Origin: Halorubrum vacuolatum
GTDB lineage: Archaea; Halobacteriota; Halobacteria; Halobacteriales; Haloferacaceae
Assembly (NCBI RefSeq): GCF_900188065.1
Contig: NZ_FZNQ01000021.1
Coordinates: 1 to 41,278, forward strand
Direction: 5' to 3'
Length of the DNA: 41,278 nt
Within the stretch, counting starts at the first letter, position 1. Each line of letters begins with the position of its first letter. Under the pieces are notes generated by a model. That model worked only from the letters and a program-made list of their open reading frames with translations. It was not told where the DNA came from and did not search any database. Both the position numbers and the translations under genes were made by a program. This document shows positions 17,706 through 25,753 of the stretch, one piece after another.

Positions 17706-17951
17706 ATCCGACGATCTCCCCTGTGGCGTCGGTGATCCAGTCATGGATTCGTTGATCCGATGGACGCGTCCCGTAGTGAATGGTGATGATGTCTTGGATG
17801 GCTTCGAGGGACGCGTCGGTGAACACGTTCACGACGCGTCCGAGGCGACGGACTGGTCGTGGATAGCGGTGACCATCGTCGATTTCCGGGAGACTCGGTG
17901 AGAACGAGCCGGGGCAGTTCGGACACTGATAGCGCTGCACCCGCACGGAGC

Positions 17952-19036
17952 TAGAGTGATCAGCGTAACTTCTGAATATCCGGGAGGAACGTCTCGATCC
18001 AAGCAGCTGCGAAGCTCAGTCGCTGACTCAACCGGAGGAATCTCTGCGTGAGAAACTCGCGGAAGTGAGTTTTGTCCTCGAAGATCTCTGGTGAGGTCTC
18101 TCGCTTGAGATCTTTCCACAGCGGTTCAATTGCGTTCAGTGTCGGTGAATACGGTGGGATGAAGACGAACTCGATGCCGAGTTCGTCGGCCCGTTGCTGC
18201 GTGAGCTTCGCGTGGTGTGACCCGTAGTTGTCTGCCACGAGCAGAATCCGCGGGGCCGGATTCTGCTCGCGGATCTCTTCGAGCGCCTCAACGATCGTCT
18301 CTTTGACCAACCGTTCTGTGAACGTGATCACGCTCTGGCCAGTCAACGCGTAGAAGCCAATTGACCGCCACGGCACTGCTACTAACGGCTTCTCTATCTG
18401 GACGGTGCGGTCGTACGACCACATCCGTTGGGAGTTCTCGAACGGCTGCGGCCACGATTCATCGAAAAAATCCGAGGATCACCGGGTCATCCTCGTCACT
18501 TTCGTCGTCATCTTCGCCGAGCGCCTGAGAGAGGCGCTCGGCGAGGATCTCCTCAGCATCATCTGGACTGCGTGGATCCATCGGCCGTGGCTTGGCATAA
18601 TGCATCCCGCTAGCGCGTAGCTTCCGGCTCAAATGAGCCGGATCGTAGGTAACACCGTAGCGGTCGTGGATGAGTGCGTGGATTGCTCGTGGTGTCCACG
18701 GCTGACCCTCCTCAAGGATCTCACACAGGTCGGAGAACTGTTCGTCCGAGAGTTTCGGGGGGCGACCGCCCCCGAAACTCGGTCGTAACCCATCGACACC
18801 GCCATCATTCCAAGCGTGCGCCCACCGACTACTGTTGGCTTGAGAAACACCGACGCGACTGGCGGCTTCCTGCAACACATCACCTGCGTAGAGATTCTTC
18901 ACAAAACAGAGACGGCGGACGAGCGGGGCCTCGTCCGCCTTCTGTGCCTCATCAAGTTCCTCTTCAGAGAGATGTTCCACCACCTCGACCCGTCGACGTC
19001 CACTCATGGACACTATAGGTTCTGTGAGTATCCATA
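17952..19036 (-). mobile_element. IS630-family element, copy 3 (diverged, complete ends)
   Basis: Bounded by TA at 17952-17953 and 19035-19036. Removing the element and one TA restores the codons of the host transposase, which identifies the TA target duplication typical of IS630/Tc1 elements. The terminal repeats are imperfect (TAGAGTGATCAGCGTAAC and TATGGATACTCACAGAAC). It is a different IS630 lineage from copies 1 and 2. Confidence 0.82.
17960..19007 (-). pseudogene. IS630-family transposase with a +1-base frameshift at an A6/T6 run
   Basis: It starts at ATG 19007 (MSGRRRVEVVEHLSEEELDE), with an HTH region AASRVGVSQANSSRWAHAW, the SFGGGRPPKL linker in one frame, and LRASGMHYAKPRPMDP. The first frame ends after DPVILGFF because of six T (complement of A6 at 18465-18470); one T fewer would give GFFDES with the first catalytic Asp. 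The second frame continues MWSYDRTVQIEK, LLVADNYGSHHA and LNAIEPLWKDLK (the remaining Asp and Glu) to IQKLR. A -1 shift would not restore the frame, so this is a mutation or needs polymerase slippage. Hairpins: 18238-18269, 18514-18544, 18750-18780, 18914-18939. Confidence 0.8.
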
Positions 19037-19318
19037 CTTTGCGCAGACCACTCACGCCCGTGCGGGTGCCGCGTGTATCTCCCGTTCTTCCAGAGGTCGG
19101 TTCTGCTACACTCAGGACACCGTGGGTGTGAGAACTCGAGAACCGGAACTTCATCAGGAGACGGCTCGATACGTTCAAACGGTGCGGTGGTTAGGGTGTG
19201 CACAGCTCAACTATCGCACCATCTTCTAAAGAACCTGAACTGTCGCGTCGCTTCCGCCAGCGACGCGACGGCTTCTGATCGAATCTCTCACTCAACGGGG
19301 AGAACAAGCCGAGACCAA

Positions 19319-19366
19319 ATCACATTCCGGATGGAAGTGCTTATCACATTCCGGATGGAAGTGCTT
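19319..19366 (+). repeat. 24-bp tandem direct repeat (x2) upstream of the UAXS-like gene
   Basis: Two identical 24-bp units (19319-19342 and 19343-19366, beginning ATCACATTCCGGATGGAAG) lie directly before the TATA box of the next gene. They could be an operator pair or a recent slippage duplication. Confidence 0.85.
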
Positions 19367-19379
19367 ATCCCCCCATAAA

Positions 19380-19387
19380 TTTTTAAA
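19380..19387 (+). promoter_or_regulatory. TATA box of the UAXS-like gene
   Basis: TTTTTAAA centred about 28 nt before ATG 19412, 14 bp after the tandem repeat. Confidence 0.6.
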
Positions 19388-19411
19388 GGTTTAACGTGTA
19401 CGTGACCGTAC

Positions 19412-20470
19412 ATGTCACAGGTTGTGGTGTTTGGGGGCGGAGGATTCATTGGATCCCACCTCTGTCGTCGATTGGTCAAGAAACACGATGTAGAGATAAT
19501 TGATATAGATTTAGAGAAGGTGGAGGGGTTGAGAGAGAACGAACGGACGACGTTCCACGAACTGGACATCCGAGACGCAGCGGCCAAAGAGTACTCCAGG
19601 GGATTGATAGAAGAGGCCGACATCGTGATCGATCTAATCGCGTATGCAAATCCCCAGCAGTACGTCGACATCCCGGTCGATGTCGTTCACCTGAACTACG
19701 ACACGAACCTCGAGATCGTCGAAGTGTGCGCCGAAACTGACACTCGCCTGATTCAGTTCTCTACGTGTGAAGTCTACGGAAAGGTTGGGGCACGAACAGG
19801 GGAAGATGTCGAGTTCGATGAAGATACCTCGGATCTCGTAATGGGTCCCGTCGATAAGCATCGCTGGATTTACGCCACGGCCAAGCAACTTCTAGAACGG
19901 ATGGTTCATGCTCATGGTCTAGAGAACGACCTCGATTGGACAATCGTAAGGCCATTCAACGTTATCGGCCCACAGATGGACTATATCGTCGAAGATCCAG
20001 GCGAAGGGACTCCGCGGGTGTTTGCGTCGTTCATGTCTTCTCTTCTTTATAACCATCCAATGCACCTCATTGACGGGGGACAGAATCGCCGGGCTTTTAC
20101 CCACATCCTAGATGCCGTCAATGGCCTCGAAGCCATTATCGAGAACTATCACGAGTTCAATCGCGAGATCGTGAACGTCGGGAACCCCTCGAATGAAGTG
20201 ACTATTGCGGAATTAGCCAATCGGATGCGCGCAGTCTATCAGGACCTGAGCCCGGACGGCAGCCTCCCAGAAACGGTAGAGATCTCGGGGACCGAGTTTT
20301 ACGGAGAAGGATACGAAGACGGAGAGCGACGTGTTCCGAACATCTCGAAACTCACATCAGTGGGCTGGGAGCCAGAATATGACCTAGATGACACTCTTCG
20401 TGACGGTATCTCCTATTACGTCGATATTCATGAGCGCCCAGGGACCACCCCCGATCCTTCATTCGAGTAA
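19412..20470 (+). CDS. NAD-dependent nucleotide-sugar enzyme of the ArnA/UDP-apiose-xylose synthase group
   Basis: 352 residues, extended SDR. The NAD motif is GGGGFIGSH (residues 8-16). Diagnostic segments are FSTCEVYGK (about 114), PVDKHRWIYATAKQLLERM (Tyr-x3-Lys), TIVRPFNVIGPQMDYI, GTPRVFASF, LIDGGQNRRAFTHI, GNPSNEVTIAELA and EFYGEGYEDGERR. These align closely with UDP-apiose/UDP-xylose synthase and with the ArnA dehydrogenase domain, both of which act on UDP-glucuronate. The STCEVYGK Cys-Glu is as in UAXS (ArnA has Ser), but the earlier UAXS cysteine (in AxICTPADY) is Ala here (AYANPQQY). So the product could be UDP-apiose, UDP-xylose or a 4-keto pentose. It is a likely donor maker for the nearby glycosyltransferases. 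Confidence 0.85.
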   Translation: MSQVVVFGGGGFIGSHLCRRLVKKHDVEIIDIDLEKVEGLRENERTTFHELDIRDAAAKEYSRGLIEEADIVIDLIAYANPQQYVDIPVDVVHLNYDTNLEIVEVCAETDTRLIQFSTCEVYGKVGARTGEDVEFDEDTSDLVMGPVDKHRWIYATAKQLLERMVHAHGLENDLDWTIVRPFNVIGPQMDYIVEDPGEGTPRVFASFMSSLLYNHPMHLIDGGQNRRAFTHILDAVNGLEAIIENYHEFNREIVNVGNPSNEVTIAELANRMRAVYQDLSPDGSLPETVEISGTEFYGEGYEDGERRVPNISKLTSVGWEPEYDLDDTLRDGISYYVDIHERPGTTPDPSFE

Positions 20471-20658
20471 CCGGATACAGCCTATCCAGCTACACTGGAA
20501 CTGACACGTCTCTTTCCAGGATGGAACGAATCGCATTGCTGGCCCGGTCGACCGTCGATACTGAAGGTCGCCGAGAAATAGCGGACATTCTGCCCAGAAC
20601 CATCCGATCACGCTGTCCTGATAGCGCTCGAAACTACTAGCATGGTGTGTAAATTGGA

Positions 20659-20667
20659 TTTTATACT
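20659..20667 (+). promoter_or_regulatory. TATA box of the sulfatase-fold gene
   Basis: TTTTATACT centred 26 nt before ATG 20689. The 190 bp before it (20471-20658) contain no gene I can support. Confidence 0.6.
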
Positions 20668-20688
20668 ATCCGGATACGAAATGGCGAT

Positions 20689-21647
20689 ATGGAGGCTACT
20701 GGGCCGAACCCACCCAACCTATACATCAAGATTAATGATTCGCTCCGCTACGACTACGGAAGGGAGTTTTTCAGTGGGCTAGAAGGCACCTTCGCGAAAG
20801 GGATAGCTCACGGAAACTGCTCGCCGGAAAGCATACCCACTATCTATACGGGCGTGACTCCTGATGAGCATGGCGTCACTGGATTTTACGAGTCTCCCGT
20901 GCAGACGCCGACGATCTTCGACTTACCACGAGTACTCCCGGAGTACTCTATCGCCTATTTCGACCATCCTCAGGATCCGATCGTCCGGTTGCTCGACGGA
21001 CCACCAATCAAGAAGTTGACCGATATAGAACCGCCGTTCATCTACATCGAACGCGACCTCGCGACGCATGTTCCCTACGGCACTTCGTGGAATCGTATAT
21101 TGGCCGAGCGCGAACTCACCGGAGATGCGTCCCTGAACATCGGTGTCGGAGCAGAGAACACGACACGCGGGATTACAACATCGGGACCGATGCACAGTGG
21201 GACTCCGCGCACGAATACACGAACCTGATGCAAGAGGGAGAAGTCGACTTCTTCGACGACTACGAGCGAGGCTGTCGGAGGGCACGAGAACGTTTCACTG
21301 ACCAGATGGCATTTCTGGAAGACCGGGGCTGGTTGGAGGACACGTTCGTGGTCTCGACGGCCGACCATGGTGAGGTGTTCGGCCATCACGACGGTCGCCC
21401 CGACCACTGGAATCACACCGTCGATTGTACGGAGGTGGTCGAAGTACCAGTTCTCTTTTATGGCAGAGATGTCGACATCGACTCACCAGTACACCTGGAG
21501 GACCTGCTCGAGCTCTGGTGGCCACACTGGTCAACTATTCGGGATGGACGCCTGGAAGCAGAAAGAAAAACAGACACTACGGAGATGACAGTAGAGGACA
21601 AAGAGAGGACAGAAGACCGACTGCGGCAACTTGGCTATCTGGAGTGA
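20689..21647 (+). pseudogene. Alkaline phosphatase/sulfatase-superfamily protein, frameshifted
   Basis: The first frame (20689 to about 21160) reads NLYIKINDSLRYDYG, then SPESIPTIYTGVTPDEHGVTGFY, the usual catalytic-side region of sulfatase-like hydrolases. The second frame takes over by about 21175 with DTRDYNIGTDAQWDSAHEYT and FLEDRGWLEDTFVVSTADHGEVFGHHDG, holding the metal ligands Asp-His-Gly-Glu and a later His in PDHWNH. A single indel between about 21140 and 21180 would restore one protein of about 320 residues. Such proteins hydrolyse or transfer phosphate or sulfate esters and are common in haloarchaeal glycan loci. It is probably inactive in this copy, unless the shift is a sequencing error. 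Confidence 0.78.
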
Positions 21648-21720
21648 GACGACTCGTTCCTACAGTCATCCGGTGACAAGTACCACCGGGATTCACTACA
21701 TCGTTGCTCCGGACGGTCTG

Positions 21721-21784
21721 TTCGACACCCCCGACCTCGCCACCGAAGATACTTCGACACCCCCGACCTCGCCACCGAAGATAC
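21721..21784 (+). repeat. 32-bp tandem repeat (x2)
   Basis: Two identical 32-bp units, 21721-21752 and 21753-21784, beginning TTCGACACCCCCGACCTC, in non-coding DNA after the sulfatase-fold pseudogene. Only two units and no spacer, so not CRISPR. Confidence 0.85.
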
Positions 21785-21869
21785 CCCGGCGGTCCTCCTC
21801 GCCAGGAGGTGCGATGTCCTATCGGTCGTCGAGTTTCGTGAGTTCTGTTGGCCCTACGACCTCGGCTGT

Positions 21870-22215
21870 GGGAGAACGGCAGGCCGAAGACGAACTACCG
21901 GTGGTCGCACTGATGGACCATGGCCGTGGACACCGGTAGGCCGTCCCAGTGACATCCGCTGACGAATCGACCGTGCGACGCGCCCCTCGACGGCAGCGAC
22001 GGGGAGTTCTCACCGTCTTCACGGAGAGATTCCGGACGTGTGAGCGACTGGACGGAGAGTACCAGCGAAAGGGTGGGTTCAGCAGGGTACGCAGACGCTC
22101 ACGTGAGTACGTGCGAGGGTCACGTGTCGCTGGCGCACCGGTGGCTCTCGCCACAGCGGGACGTCTCGAAGGACGAGCGGACGATGTCTTCCCGGAGTAC
22201 GTAACCTTCGTCGCC
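21870..22215 (+). pseudogene. Highly degenerate IS1595 transposase fossil
   Basis: Piecewise similarity to the transposase remnant at 6830-7091 and 8237-8300. 21887-21918 resembles the codons for PPVFVLVDRGT. GCTGACGAATCGACCGTGCG at 21959 matches ADESTIR. CTCACCGTCTTCACGGAGAG at 22011 matches LTVYTDGF. 22110-22175 matches HVNTCESHASL plus ARRWLSPHRG, codons that in the copy at 7092 are now separated by an IS630. Many substitutions and indels; no open frame. Confidence 0.6.
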
Positions 22216-22319
22216 GGCGCCGACGGACGCGGGGTCCAGAAGTGCACAACGTACGAATTCTGATTTACAGCCGACAATGGCGTCCCAAACGCGATACGAG
22301 AACGCCGACCGGCGGTGGA

Positions 22320-22327
22320 CTTATGTA
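22320..22327 (+). promoter_or_regulatory. TATA-like box of the transaldolase-like gene
   Basis: CTTATGTA centred about 26 nt before ATG 22350. This favours 22350 over in-frame ATGs at 22323 and 22338. Confidence 0.45.
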
Positions 22328-22349
22328 CGTGACGGAAATGAATCCACCC

Positions 22350-23012
22350 ATGCAAATCTTCGCTGACACAGCGGACGTAGAGGCAATCCGCGAAGCACAC
22401 GAATGGGGGTTCATCGACGGCGTCACGACGAACCCGGCGTTAGTTGCAGAAACGGACCGGTCGTACCGGGATATAGTGACAGATCTTGATGAATTCGTAC
22501 AGGGACCGATCAACGCACAGGTCGTGGCAACAGACGAAGACGGGATGGTAGAACAGGGGCGAAAGTACGACACCTGGAGCGACAACATTGCAGTCAAGAT
22601 TCCAGTCACTCAGGAGGGGATCAAGGCTATCGATAGGTTGAGTGATGAGGGAATCAAGACTAATGCAACGTGTCTGTTTTCACCGGTCCAGGCGCTCGTA
22701 GCAGCGAAGAATGGCGCATCGTACGTCTCTACTTGGTGGGGTACTGTCAACGACAGCGGCCATGACGGGTACGAGCTAGTGCGAAACACCAGGGAAATTC
22801 TGGATCAGTACGGTTATGACACCGAGATTATCGTCGCAAGTGTCCGGGACACTAGACATATCGTGAAATCTGCACGAATCGGTGCAGACATAATCACCGT
22901 TCCTCCCTGGGTCTTCGGAATGTTATGGGACAATCCGCTGACGAACCAATCGCTAGATAACATCCTCTCAGAATGGGGGGACCGCGGAGATCCTACAGTG
23001 GATCCATCTTGA
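22350..23012 (+). CDS. Transaldolase/fructose-6-phosphate aldolase family protein
   Basis: 220 residues, the length of the short FSA/TalC-type transaldolases, a single TIM barrel. It starts MQIFADTADVEAIREA, with DGVTTNPALVAE at about 27 (active-site Asp and Asn region) and the Schiff-base Lys in NIAVKIPVT (about 83). TNATCLFSPVQALVAAKNGA, STWWGTVND (where the family often has SPFVGR), EIIVASVRDTRHI and ADIITVPPW follow. It joins or cleaves C3 units of sugar phosphates, or an analogous aldol. The altered STWWGT segment near the active site may mean a different substrate. The context of sugar-nucleotide and transferase genes suggests a role in making an unusual sugar (inference). Confidence 0.85.
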   Translation: MQIFADTADVEAIREAHEWGFIDGVTTNPALVAETDRSYRDIVTDLDEFVQGPINAQVVATDEDGMVEQGRKYDTWSDNIAVKIPVTQEGIKAIDRLSDEGIKTNATCLFSPVQALVAAKNGASYVSTWWGTVNDSGHDGYELVRNTREILDQYGYDTEIIVASVRDTRHIVKSARIGADIITVPPWVFGMLWDNPLTNQSLDNILSEWGDRGDPTVDPS

Positions 23013-23274
23013 ACAAGTCCCGAGTGATTCACCAGGCCCGCTGTGACGGATGTGTGGACCGGATTCCTCGGCACTATCTAGTCCCCACGTAGTCTCATCC
23101 CTCTGATGTCCGGTTCGACGTCTGCGAGTATCGAAGCGCCTATCGAGAAGGCCGCTACAATCGAGAGGGCTCCTCAGTTCGTGCCGAGCGATGTAGCCAT
23201 GTCGCCCCGCCATCGGTGATACGCTCGGTCTCGACGACGTCGAACCGGTCTTCACTGCCACAGAAAGTGGCCGT

Positions 23275-24129
23275 CTACCTTCGTAACACGAGTTCGCTAA
23301 AGTAGTGGTCTGCTATCTGATCGAGCGAGTCCAAGTGCAACGGTTCGTCTTTCTGTGCTGAAGACACGATCTCGAACCCGTTCTCCTTCAGGAAATCGAT
23401 GATGAATCTCGTTTGCTCCTCCTCGAGGAATCCAGGATGGATTTCTAGCTGGATAAGGAACGGTTGGTCGAGATTGAAGATATCTTTCGCGCCTCGCAGA
23501 ACTTCGTATTCGTATCCCTCGACGTCCATCCGTACGACGTTGATGTCCGTCGCGTCGAATCCCGATTCGTCGAGGTAGTCCTCGAGTGGGTGAACGACCA
23601 TGTTCTTCGTATCGACGGTTTTCTCCCTGTTTTTGTGCGTCTCTTTGAACGAGTGGAGGTTTGAATGGTTGCTCACGTACATCGGTCGTTCCTCCTCGGA
23701 GTCACCCACAGCACCGAGGATTGGCAGAACCTGTTGTTCGTACCCGTTCAGCAGTACACTAGACTTCAAGAGAGCAAAGTTCGCTCTATCCGGTTCAATT
23801 GCAATTACATTCACGTCATCCTCCAACTTGGCTATGGGTTGGAACGCGTAATACCCGATGTTCGAGCCAATATCGACTACATTGACGTTTTCGACCTCAT
23901 TCGATACGTCTTCGAGTTGATTCTGGTATGCTCTCGTAGTTATCGGTTCTCTGGTCCCGTGAATCCAGATATCTCGCGAGATGCCGGGATCATTCAAGTC
24001 AACGAGCAGTGTGCTCCCTTCGACATCGACAGTCGAATACCGCATCCCGATACTATCGCTATTATTATATATTAGCTCACGAATATCCTCGTGTAGGGTT
24101 TCAGTCGAACTTTTTTCGCCCTCAGTCAC
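23275..24129 (-). CDS. FkbM-family SAM-dependent methyltransferase
   Basis: 284 residues, starting at GTG 24129. The SAM-binding motif I is VVDIGSNIGYYAF (about 86), followed by an acidic strand end VIAIEPDRANF (about 110). The FkbM signature VVRMDVEGYEYEVLRGA appears at about 198 and a final LIQLEIHPG. Such enzymes O-methylate sugars or polyketides; in archaeal surface-glycan loci they are expected to methylate a hexuronate or another glycan residue. It is divergent from the GT4 gene, the two promoters facing each other across about 190 bp (24130-24317). The 262 bp downstream (23013-23274) show nothing recognisable. Confidence 0.85.
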   Translation of the reverse strand: MTEGEKSSTETLHEDIRELIYNNSDSIGMRYSTVDVEGSTLLVDLNDPGISRDIWIHGTREPITTRAYQNQLEDVSNEVENVNVVDIGSNIGYYAFQPIAKLEDDVNVIAIEPDRANFALLKSSVLLNGYEQQVLPILGAVGDSEEERPMYVSNHSNLHSFKETHKNREKTVDTKNMVVHPLEDYLDESGFDATDINVVRMDVEGYEYEVLRGAKDIFNLDQPFLIQLEIHPGFLEEEQTRFIIDFLKENGFEIVSSAQKDEPLHLDSLDQIADHYFSELVLRR

Positions 24130-24152
24130 AGTACGCTACTAGTAAGCGAGTC

Positions 24153-24160
24153 ATAAATAA
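24153..24160 (-). promoter_or_regulatory. TATA box of the FkbM gene
   Basis: TTATTTAT on the minus strand, about 27 nt before GTG 24129; it supports a GTG leaderless start. Confidence 0.6.
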
Positions 24161-24275
24161 CCATCCATAATTTAAGGGTAGGCAGCGGAGGCCGGTGTTC
24201 TTCCCACCTAAATAATGAGTGGACATTTCGTGCACAAGGCCCCGGACAGATGTTAAATAGAGTTACACACGCCAG

Positions 24276-24283
24276 TTTTATTA
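24276..24283 (+). promoter_or_regulatory. TATA box of the GT4 gene
   Basis: TTTTATTA; a transcript start near 24305 would lie between the two candidate starts, GTG 24300 and ATG 24318, and so favours ATG 24318 with a short leader. Confidence 0.5.
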
Positions 24284-24317
24284 TTTCGAGACAGGATACG
24301 TGAGACACCTATCAGAG

Positions 24318-25382
24318 ATGCGAGTTGCACTCATTACAGCCGTGGACCCTTTCGAGGAAAGCGGCGGTGCAGAACGGACATTGACTAGGTGGCTTTCACA
24401 TCTTGCCGACAACGGCTATGAAGTCGATGTCCTCACGTACGGTGAAGAGAGTGACGGAACGAGGGTAGGCTGTTCAGTGAAACGCTTGGACGACAAGTGT
24501 CCTATCACCTCGATCGACCGGTTCTGCAGAACCGAGGACCTCGACGTCGTGTTGACACAATCGGGGTGGGGTGACATCGCTCTTTGGGCAGCAAATCGCC
24601 ACGGAATCCACTCGCTCCTCTGTGTGATGAGTGACTTCGATCTGAATCTCAAATCGGGTATCGCCTCGGATGCAGGCCCCACTCGCGCGATTGCTGTTTC
24701 AGACGATTATCGGGAGCGAGCAACGGACGTGTACGACTGTTCGGTTCAAACGGTGTATCAACCCATCGACTTCGAATACTACACGGTGCCGGACCTGGCA
24801 CGGGAAACATACACCCTGATAAATCCGATCAACTACAAAGGAGGGGAACTATTCAAACGATTGGCACAACAGTCGGACGATGAACAGTTTCTCGCGAAGA
24901 TGGGTTGGTTCCACCAGCGGAACGAGGACCTGACGTTCGACAGGGATATCTACGATATCTACAGTCAGACCGTAAGCGAATACGTTCCTTCCCCCGAGGA
25001 ACCGGACCTGAGCCCCGTCCCCAATATCGAATTCGTCATAGATGGCGACATTCGGGACATCTATAGACGGACGAAAGTTTTGCTGGTCCCATCACAGTGG
25101 GATGAGTCCTTCGGGCGAGTCGTAATTGAGGCAATGCACAACGGCATACCGGTCGTCGCCAGCAATGTTGGGGGTATCCCGGAAGCATGCGGAGATGCCG
25201 CAATCCTAGTAGACGATTACGAGTCAGTCGACGCCTGGGAGGAGCATCTGAACACGCTGGAAGATCGAGACACCTATGAGGAATACGTCCGGAAGAGCAG
25301 GGCCCGAGCAGACCGCTATAGGGAACGACAGCCAGGCGAGATTCGCGCCTTCGAATCGGAAGTGAACAAGCTAATCGAGTGA
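24318..25382 (+). CDS. GT4-family (GT-B fold) glycosyltransferase
   Basis: 354 residues from ATG 24318 (MRVALITAVDPFEESGGAER), a typical GT4 start with the Gly-Gly acceptor loop; GTG 24300 is an alternative. The C-terminal domain shows LLVPSQWDESFGRVVIEAMHNGIPVVASNVGG with the E-x7-E motif (ESFGRVVIE), which binds the donor nucleotide and sugar. The middle strand TYTLINPINYKGGELF is the start of the donor domain. It is a cytoplasmic or membrane-associated sugar transferase. Its neighbours (FkbM, transaldolase-like, UAXS-like genes) indicate a role in a methylated, possibly pentose-containing surface glycan. Confidence 0.88.
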   Translation: MRVALITAVDPFEESGGAERTLTRWLSHLADNGYEVDVLTYGEESDGTRVGCSVKRLDDKCPITSIDRFCRTEDLDVVLTQSGWGDIALWAANRHGIHSLLCVMSDFDLNLKSGIASDAGPTRAIAVSDDYRERATDVYDCSVQTVYQPIDFEYYTVPDLARETYTLINPINYKGGELFKRLAQQSDDEQFLAKMGWFHQRNEDLTFDRDIYDIYSQTVSEYVPSPEEPDLSPVPNIEFVIDGDIRDIYRRTKVLLVPSQWDESFGRVVIEAMHNGIPVVASNVGGIPEACGDAAILVDDYESVDAWEEHLNTLEDRDTYEEYVRKSRARADRYRERQPGEIRAFESEVNKLIE

Positions 25383-25739
25383 CGCCCATAGCCGAATCCA
25401 CGAACTCATCTGGTCTGTTCGCGTGCTCGGTGAAGACTCTCGGAATAACGCCAGCGGGCCAGGCCTGGGCGACAGACTGATAGACGATTGCATGGATAAA
25501 CCCGAAGAGGAAAAGTCCCAGGATAATCGGTAGTGGATCGGCATACACCTTCGGTAGCGGTTCTAGTTCAGTCCAGACGGCGATTAGCTTCGAACTCTGG
25601 ATGGATCAAGGAGAATACCACCGCCGTTCCAACCAAATCCCACGACACGAAAGGTGAGAATCATAACAAGATTCAAACTGAGACCTCCTGCAAGCCCGGT
25701 GAGCAGTATTCTACGGGTTCTCTGTGAGGCCAAACTCAT
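25383..25739 (-). pseudogene. Frameshifted membrane-protein gene
   Basis: It starts at ATG 25739 (MSLASQRTRRILLTGLAGG), followed by a first membrane segment SLNLVMILTFRVVGF. A frame change near 25605 is needed to continue SSKLIAVWTELEPLPKV and the second segment PLPIILGLFLFGFIHAIVYQSVAQAWPAG. The 3' end fades near the convergent GT4 stop. It follows the other membrane-protein remnant by 14 bp, so they were probably an operon. Function unknown. Confidence 0.55.
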
Positions 25740-25753
25740 ATTCTGAGAGACTT

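Larger units (their letters stand above)
16693..19203 (-). pseudogene. Zinc-ribbon DDE transposase gene broken by two IS630-family elements
   Basis: Three pieces on the minus strand. 19203-19037 codes MHTLTTAPFERIEP and a ribbon CPECSRTDLWKNGRYTRHPHG. 17951-17705 codes VQRYQCPNCPGSFSPSLPEID through FTDASLEAIQDIITIHYG to DATGEIV. 17183-16693 codes SDSEKLRGALVWSEF through STTNNLERYYGHTKP to LWWRDLEAG. Joining piece 1 to piece 2 across a single TA gives continuous codons (Gln-Ser-Ser-Ser-Val-Arg). Between pieces 2 and 3 part of the gene is lost with the end of IS630 copy 2. The family is unclassified to me. A 12-bp hairpin lies at 16889-16900 with 16908-16919. Confidence 0.75.

Noticed and set aside
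18459-18480. Programmed -1 frameshift at T6 in the third IS630
   Set aside because: A -1 shift does not lead into the catalytic frame; one T must be removed, so mutation or slippage is more likely.
20521-20640. 39-codon frame between the UAXS-like and sulfatase-fold genes
   Set aside because: No promoter, motif or neighbour relation; length is within chance.
21721-21784. Tandem 32-bp repeat as a CRISPR seed
   Set aside because: Only two units with no spacer between them and no relation to the 30-bp I-B repeat.
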